NCBI RefSeq assembly: GCF_000425465.1
Contig: NZ_AUDM01000007.1
Span: forward strand, 62,001 to 126,000
From: Flavobacterium filum DSM 17961
GTDB lineage: Bacteria; Bacteroidota; Bacteroidia; Flavobacteriales; Flavobacteriaceae
Length of the DNA: 64,000 nt
Direction: 5' to 3'
Positions 60,983 through 64,000 of the stretch are shown piece after piece (position 1 is the stretch's first letter; each line of letters starts with the position of its first letter). The notes beneath the pieces are model-generated. The model saw only the letters and a list, made by a program, of their open reading frames with translations. It had not been told where the DNA came from and did no database searches. Made by a program: the position numbers and the translations under genes.

Positions 60983-61537
60983 ATGCTTATGGAATTTCTT
61001 TCTCATACTTGGCATTGGTCAATTTCCGGTTTTTTAATTGGATTGGTCATGTTGTTGTTGATTTATTTTGGAAAAACATTCGGAATGTCATCCAACCTTC
61101 GTTCACTATGTGCTATGACCGGTATTGGAAAAAAAATTCCTTTCTTTGATTGGGATTGGAAAGGCCAACGTTGGAACTTAGTGGTGGTAACGGGTGCAAT
61201 GTTAGGTGGTTTTATAGCCGTTCATTTTTTGCATGATGCTACAAATGTAAATTTAAATCCAAAAACAGTTGAGCAATTGAATGAAATGGGAATTGATAAT
61301 CCCAACGGAAAGTTAGTGCCTGATGCACTTTTTAATGATTATTCTCCAAAATCAATTATCATTTTAATTTTTGGCGGAATTTTAATTGGCTTTGGCAGTC
61401 GATATGCTGGTGGTTGTACATCAGGTCATGCGATTTCAGGATTGAGTAATTTGCAGCTTCCTTCCTTAAAAGCTGTTATAGGATTTTTTATCGGTGGATT
61501 AATTATGGCTCATTTTCTTTTACCTTTAATTTTTTAA
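60983..61537 (+). CDS. YeeE/YedE-type (TsuA-like) membrane protein, N-terminal half
   Basis: 184 residues with about five transmembrane helices. The family signature is FGSRYAGGCTSGHAISGLSNLQLPSLKAVIGFFIGG (about 138-173), with the conserved Cys in GGCTSGH. Early features are MSSNLRSLCAM and a loop FFDWDWKGQRWN. Full-length YeeE/TsuA imports thiosulfate; here the function is split over two genes, this one and the next, 3 nt downstream. Met3 at 60989 is an alternative start. It is divergent from the kdsA-region lipoprotein. Confidence 0.87.
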   Translation: MLMEFLSHTWHWSISGFLIGLVMLLLIYFGKTFGMSSNLRSLCAMTGIGKKIPFFDWDWKGQRWNLVVVTGAMLGGFIAVHFLHDATNVNLNPKTVEQLNEMGIDNPNGKLVPDALFNDYSPKSIIILIFGGILIGFGSRYAGGCTSGHAISGLSNLQLPSLKAVIGFFIGGLIMAHFLLPLIF

Positions 61538-61540
61538 GAG

Positions 61541-61954
61541 ATGAAATTAGTAAAGTTTTTTTTGGTTGGTATTTTATTTGGGATTGTGCTCACCAAAACA
61601 GAAGCCGTTTCATGGTACAGAATTTATGAAATGTTTCATTTTCAATCGTTTCATATGTATGGAATAATCGGTACAGCCATAGCAACCGGATTGATCGGTA
61701 TTCAATACATCAAACGAAAAAAAGTAAAAGATGTGGATGGAAATCCAATTGAAATTTTAGACAAAGAAGATGGTAATATGCGATATTGGTTGGGTGGAAC
61801 ACTTTTTGGTCTAGGTTGGGGATTGGTTGGTTCCTGTCCGGGACCTATTTTTATTCTGTTGGGTGCGGGTATCTATAACGTTGCTTTTGTTTTATTGGGT
61901 GCCGTTTTTGGAACTTTTTTATATGGCTTGTTTAAGGATAAATTACCACACTAA
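61541..61954 (+). CDS. YeeE/YedE-type (TsuA-like) membrane protein, C-terminal half (DUF6691)
   Basis: 137 residues with four transmembrane helices. The matching signature is WLGGTLFGLGWGLVGSCPGPIFILLGAGIYNV, with the conserved Cys in GSCPGP. The first helix carries FGIVLTKTEAVSWYRIYEMFHF, characteristic of the second half of the pair. It most likely assembles with the preceding gene product into one sulfur-compound (thiosulfate-like) transporter. The two genes are 3 nt apart, and a terminator-like hairpin follows at 61966. Confidence 0.87.
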   Translation: MKLVKFFLVGILFGIVLTKTEAVSWYRIYEMFHFQSFHMYGIIGTAIATGLIGIQYIKRKKVKDVDGNPIEILDKEDGNMRYWLGGTLFGLGWGLVGSCPGPIFILLGAGIYNVAFVLLGAVFGTFLYGLFKDKLPH

Positions 61955-61965
61955 ACCAATTTTTG

Positions 61966-61998
61966 AAGTGTAATAAAGGTTACACTTTTAATTTTTTT
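61966..61998 (+). terminator. Terminator of the YeeE/YedE pair
   Basis: AAGTGTAA (61966-61973), a TAAAGG loop and TTACACTT (61980-61987), then a T-rich run. The HMA gene has its own TAAATTTG -7 element at 62006-62013. Confidence 0.75.
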
Positions 61999-62031
61999 AT
62001 TGATATAAATTTGTGTATTAATCTGTAAAAA

Positions 62032-62295
62032 ATGAAAGCTACCTTAAAAATTCAAAATGTAAAGTGTAATGGTTGTGCGAATACCATCATTAATAAAATT
62101 ACAAAAATTAATGAAGTTTCTTCTGTTTTTGTGAGTGTTGAAGATAATACCCTATCATTTGATTATACAAATGTAGAACAAATCGATCAAGTAAAATCAA
62201 CGTTGAAAAAATTAGGTTATCCTGAAGCTGGGGAAGAAAATTCAATTGGTGAAAAAGCAAAATCGTATTTAAGTTGTGCGATTGGTAAATTGTAA
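62032..62295 (+). CDS. Heavy-metal-associated (HMA) domain protein
   Basis: 87 residues. The HMA fold (about 1-70) includes the metal loop K-C12-N-G-C15-A in LKIQNVKCNGCANTIINKI, followed by VSSVFVSVEDNTLSFDYTN and VKSTLKKLGYP. A short tail of about 17 residues adds another Cys (SYLSCAIGKL). It is cytoplasmic and CopZ-like, and may carry copper to a P-type ATPase such as the CcoI encoded in this window, though it lies 47 kb away. The gene follows the YeeE/YedE pair with its own -7 element. Confidence 0.9.
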   Translation: MKATLKIQNVKCNGCANTIINKITKINEVSSVFVSVEDNTLSFDYTNVEQIDQVKSTLKKLGYPEAGEENSIGEKAKSYLSCAIGKL

Positions 62296-62311
62296 TAGAA
62301 TTTTTATCTTT

Positions 62312-62341
62312 TTGATTTTATGAGAAAAAAGATTATTTTTG
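62312..62341 (+). promoter_or_regulatory. Promoter of the lipocalin-like gene
   Basis: TTG (62312-62314), a 19-nt spacer and TATTTTTG (62334-62341), a full consensus match. The ATG is 27 nt downstream. Confidence 0.65.
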
Positions 62342-62367
62342 CAACCAAATTATAAAAAACACAAAAA

Positions 62368-62784
62368 ATGAAAAAATTAGTAGTATTATTTGTATTGGCT
62401 GCAATCAGCTTTTCTTGTTCAAAAAGTGATGATTCAGTTAATGTAACAGAAGCAAAATTAGTTGGTAAGTGGTATTACAAAACAACAAAAGTTGCAGGCG
62501 AAACTTTTCCTTATGATGATCATGAAGCATGTGGGAAAGATTATATTCAATTCAGAGAAGATGGTTTCGTAGTTTATGGCGATGTATGGGATTGTGAGTT
62601 ATTTGAAGATGTTGCTGGTGTATGGTCAATTAGTGGAGATAAAATAACAATTACAGAGGATGGTGTACCTCAAACGGCTACTGTAACTACTTTAAATAGT
62701 TCAACTTTAGTAGTAAAATATAAAGATGATTATTTTGAAGATGGAAGTGAGGTAACTATAGTTGTTACTTTTACCAGAAGCTAA
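62368..62784 (+). CDS. Lipocalin-like lipoprotein
   Basis: 138 residues. A lipoprotein signal (MKKLVVLFVLAAISFSCSKSDDS) is followed by a small beta-barrel: LVGKWYYKTTKVAGETFP, CGKDYIQFREDGFVVYGD, AGVWSISGDKITITEDG, TVTTLNSSTLVVKYKDD and a closing VTIVVTFTRS. This is the common Bacteroidota lipocalin-like family. The C-S-K-S-D-D start of the mature protein favours surface display. The ligand is unknown. It has its own promoter and terminator. Confidence 0.82.
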   Translation: MKKLVVLFVLAAISFSCSKSDDSVNVTEAKLVGKWYYKTTKVAGETFPYDDHEACGKDYIQFREDGFVVYGDVWDCELFEDVAGVWSISGDKITITEDGVPQTATVTTLNSSTLVVKYKDDYFEDGSEVTIVVTFTRS

Positions 62785-62803
62785 AATAAATTAAATAAAA
62801 GCT

Positions 62804-62832
62804 AAGCTGTCTCTAATAAGGCAGCTTTTTTT
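62804..62832 (+). terminator. Terminator of the lipocalin-like gene
   Basis: AAGCTGTC (62804-62811) pairs with GGCAGCTT (62820-62827, one G-U pair), followed by a T run. It overlaps the end of the convergent lysoplasmalogenase gene. Confidence 0.8.
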
Positions 62833-63481
62833 GTTTTTGTAAAATTGCGTTCACAATACAAAATTGAGCTCCTAAATAGGTACTCATAATCCAAAATGTG
62901 CTCATAAAAATTGGAGAATGAAATTTATTAAATGCCAAAATACTATCTGAAATGACAAATAGTAAAGCTCCAATTAAAACCCAAAAATTGCTTGGTTTTT
63001 CCCATTGAAAATAGGCTTTAATACTCATTAGTAACATTAAGGAAATAACGATTGCATAAACTGCAACCGGAATTTTCATTTCATGTAATGTATCCCATAA
63101 TAAGTAGAGTATAGTTAAAAGATAAGCAACTACAAAAGGAATAAATTTTAAGTACGATTTACGTTCATATTGTATCGTTTGTTTCTGAAAAAGAGATAAG
63201 TAGATCAGATGTGCCATTAAAAAAGAAATCAATCCGAAAATAAAAAACAGAGCATGTTGATTTGCAAACATCAATAAAACATCACCAATCCAAGAGCAAA
63301 ATAAGGCTAAGAGAAGTATTTTTTGAGTCTTAAAAGGTTCGCTTATTGAAACAATACTTATTAGAATAGGAATTAAAAGCGGTTTTAACCACCAAGCCAT
63401 ATCTTCTTTTCCACTAATTAAAAGAAGTAAATATAAAAAACTGAATACGATGAAACTTCGGGTAAACTTCTTGCTTTTCAT
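62813..63481 (-). CDS. Lysoplasmalogenase (YhhN/TMEM86 family)
   Basis: 222 residues with seven to eight transmembrane helices. KPLLIPILISIVS, LFCSWIGDVLLMF, FIFGLISFLMAHLIYLSLF and LIGALLFVISDSILAFNKF carry the conserved Asp residues (G-D and S-D-S) of the YhhN/TMEM86 family. Family members hydrolyse the vinyl-ether bond of lysoplasmalogens. Its start codon overlaps by one base the stop of the upstream sterol-desaturase-like gene (TAATG), so translation is coupled. The pairing suggests joint ether-lipid metabolism. Confidence 0.85.
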   Translation of the reverse strand: MKSKKFTRSFIVFSFLYLLLLISGKEDMAWWLKPLLIPILISIVSISEPFKTQKILLLALFCSWIGDVLLMFANQHALFFIFGLISFLMAHLIYLSLFQKQTIQYERKSYLKFIPFVVAYLLTILYLLWDTLHEMKIPVAVYAIVISLMLLMSIKAYFQWEKPSNFWVLIGALLFVISDSILAFNKFHSPIFMSTFWIMSTYLGAQFCIVNAILQKQKKLPY

Positions 63482-64000
63482 TAGTGTCGTAAATAGGTTG
63501 GAGTATGAAATTCATAATTTGAAAAATAATATGAAATCAAAAATGAAACGATGAAATACATCCCTAAAATATAATTTCCAACCAAAAAATGTTGATTCAA
63601 ACCAAACCAATCTCCATAAAAATATAAAATACCAATACCTAAAAAGGCTCTAAACAATTCAAAAAAGTAGGCAATTGGATTGGTATCCATCAATTCAGTT
63701 AAGCTGTAAATAGTTACAAAAACAAAAAGTCCATAAATAAAAATGGTTGGTAAACCAATTGAAGCCACATTAGCAAACAAGAAACTTACAAATCCTAACG
63801 TTACAAAAAGTTGAATAATGGAATAGTAAGTTAATAAGTTGGAATGACTGGGTTGGTATTTTTTAAAAGCATACACATCTTCAATTTTATGAACCGGATA
63901 TCTTTCTTCAAAACCCTCTGGTCTCCAACCCGTTGGCATAAACCATATTCTGAATTTATCTTTCCAATTTTCGGCTCGCCATGCATCTTGGATTAAAAGC
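63481..64000 (-). CDS. Sterol desaturase / alkylglycerol monooxygenase-like protein, C-terminal part
   Basis: 173 codons are open up to the window edge; the true start lies beyond it, because the frame continues upstream of the first Met (LLIQDAWRAENWKDKFRIWFMPTGWRPEGFEERYPVHKIEDV). The visible part has this family-specific linker and then four or five transmembrane helices (about 55-165 of the fragment). The His-rich diiron motifs of the sterol desaturase domain would be in the missing N-terminal part. The linker and C-terminal membrane region match flavobacterial sterol-desaturase-family proteins related to AGMO. It is translationally coupled to the lysoplasmalogenase gene. Confidence 0.75.
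   Translation of the reverse strand, partial: LLIQDAWRAENWKDKFRIWFMPTGWRPEGFEERYPVHKIEDVYAFKKYQPSHSNLLTYYSIIQLFVTLGFVSFLFANVASIGLPTIFIYGLFVFVTIYSLTELMDTNPIAYFFELFRAFLGIGILYFYGDWFGLNQHFLVGNYILGMYFIVSFLISYYFSNYEFHTPTYLRH

Overview
The window is chromosomal DNA of a Bacteroidota, most likely Flavobacterium or a close Flavobacteriaceae relative. The base composition is AT-rich. Promoters follow the Bacteroidota TTG / TAnnTTTG pattern, and Shine-Dalgarno sequences are mostly absent. Diagnostic content includes a T9SS C-terminal sorting domain, SusC/SusD proteins, a fused CcoNO oxidase, an OstA-like LPS export protein, and a tmRNA whose tag reads GENNYALAA. There are no rRNA genes, tRNA genes, IS elements, phage genes or CRISPR arrays. 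It reads as core genome with one accessory polysaccharide locus.

Layout. 1-6.4 kb: envelope glycan genes (pyruvyl transferase edge fragment, Kdo-kinase-like protein, GT2, GT9, LTA-synthase-like sulfatase) and dapD. 6.5-11.7 kb: NlpE/META lipoprotein, a small toxin-antitoxin pair, ruvX, def, a DUF5606 gene, mazG and a T9SS-secreted repeat protein. 11.7-21.3 kb: an Fnr-type regulator divergent from ccoI, then ccoS-ccoNO-ccoQ-ccoP-ccoG-ccoH plus a DsbD_2/TauE-like membrane protein, i.e. a full cbb3 oxidase locus. 21.4-36.2 kb: an EF-G paralogue, hemN, a DUF349 gene, aroE, two tandem DUF368 genes, a TPR protein, a class III aminotransferase and an OstA-like protein. 36.4-36.8 kb: ssrA on the minus strand. 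37-38.2 kb: a saccharopine-dehydrogenase-like enzyme. 38.25-54.5 kb: a polysaccharide utilisation locus (sensor-regulator, SusC, SusD, LamG lipoprotein, GH144-like enzyme, esterase, GH3, GH43-like, MFS sugar transporter). 54.7-58.3 kb: creD and small membrane proteins around a winged-helix regulator. 58.3-64 kb: DUF1801, a beta-barrel protein, kdsA, YeeE/YedE halves, an HMA protein, a lipocalin-like lipoprotein, a lysoplasmalogenase and the end of a sterol-desaturase/AGMO-like gene.

How the parts work together. A palindrome, ATGACAAATATCAT or a close variant, lies before ccoI, before ccoS and before hemN, each time centred exactly 33 nt upstream of a -7 element. With the neighbouring Fnr-family gene this gives a coherent low-oxygen regulon (oxidase, its copper pump and anaerobic haem synthesis). 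In the PUL, GH144 plus GH3 suggests a beta-glucan, possibly beta-1,2-glucan. A cluster of TACATC motifs before susC is a candidate operator. A second circuit is visible at 57-58.3 kb: two matching inverted repeats, TACTTTG-N5-CAAAGTA, sit 8-9 nt before the start codons of two membrane-protein genes that flank a small HTH regulator.

Several short-unit intergenic repeats occur (19.99, 20.49, 33.24, 34.47, 36.81 and 56.03 kb). Two of them run into coding regions and supply the last codons and the stop. All family names come from reading the translated sequence; no database search was run.
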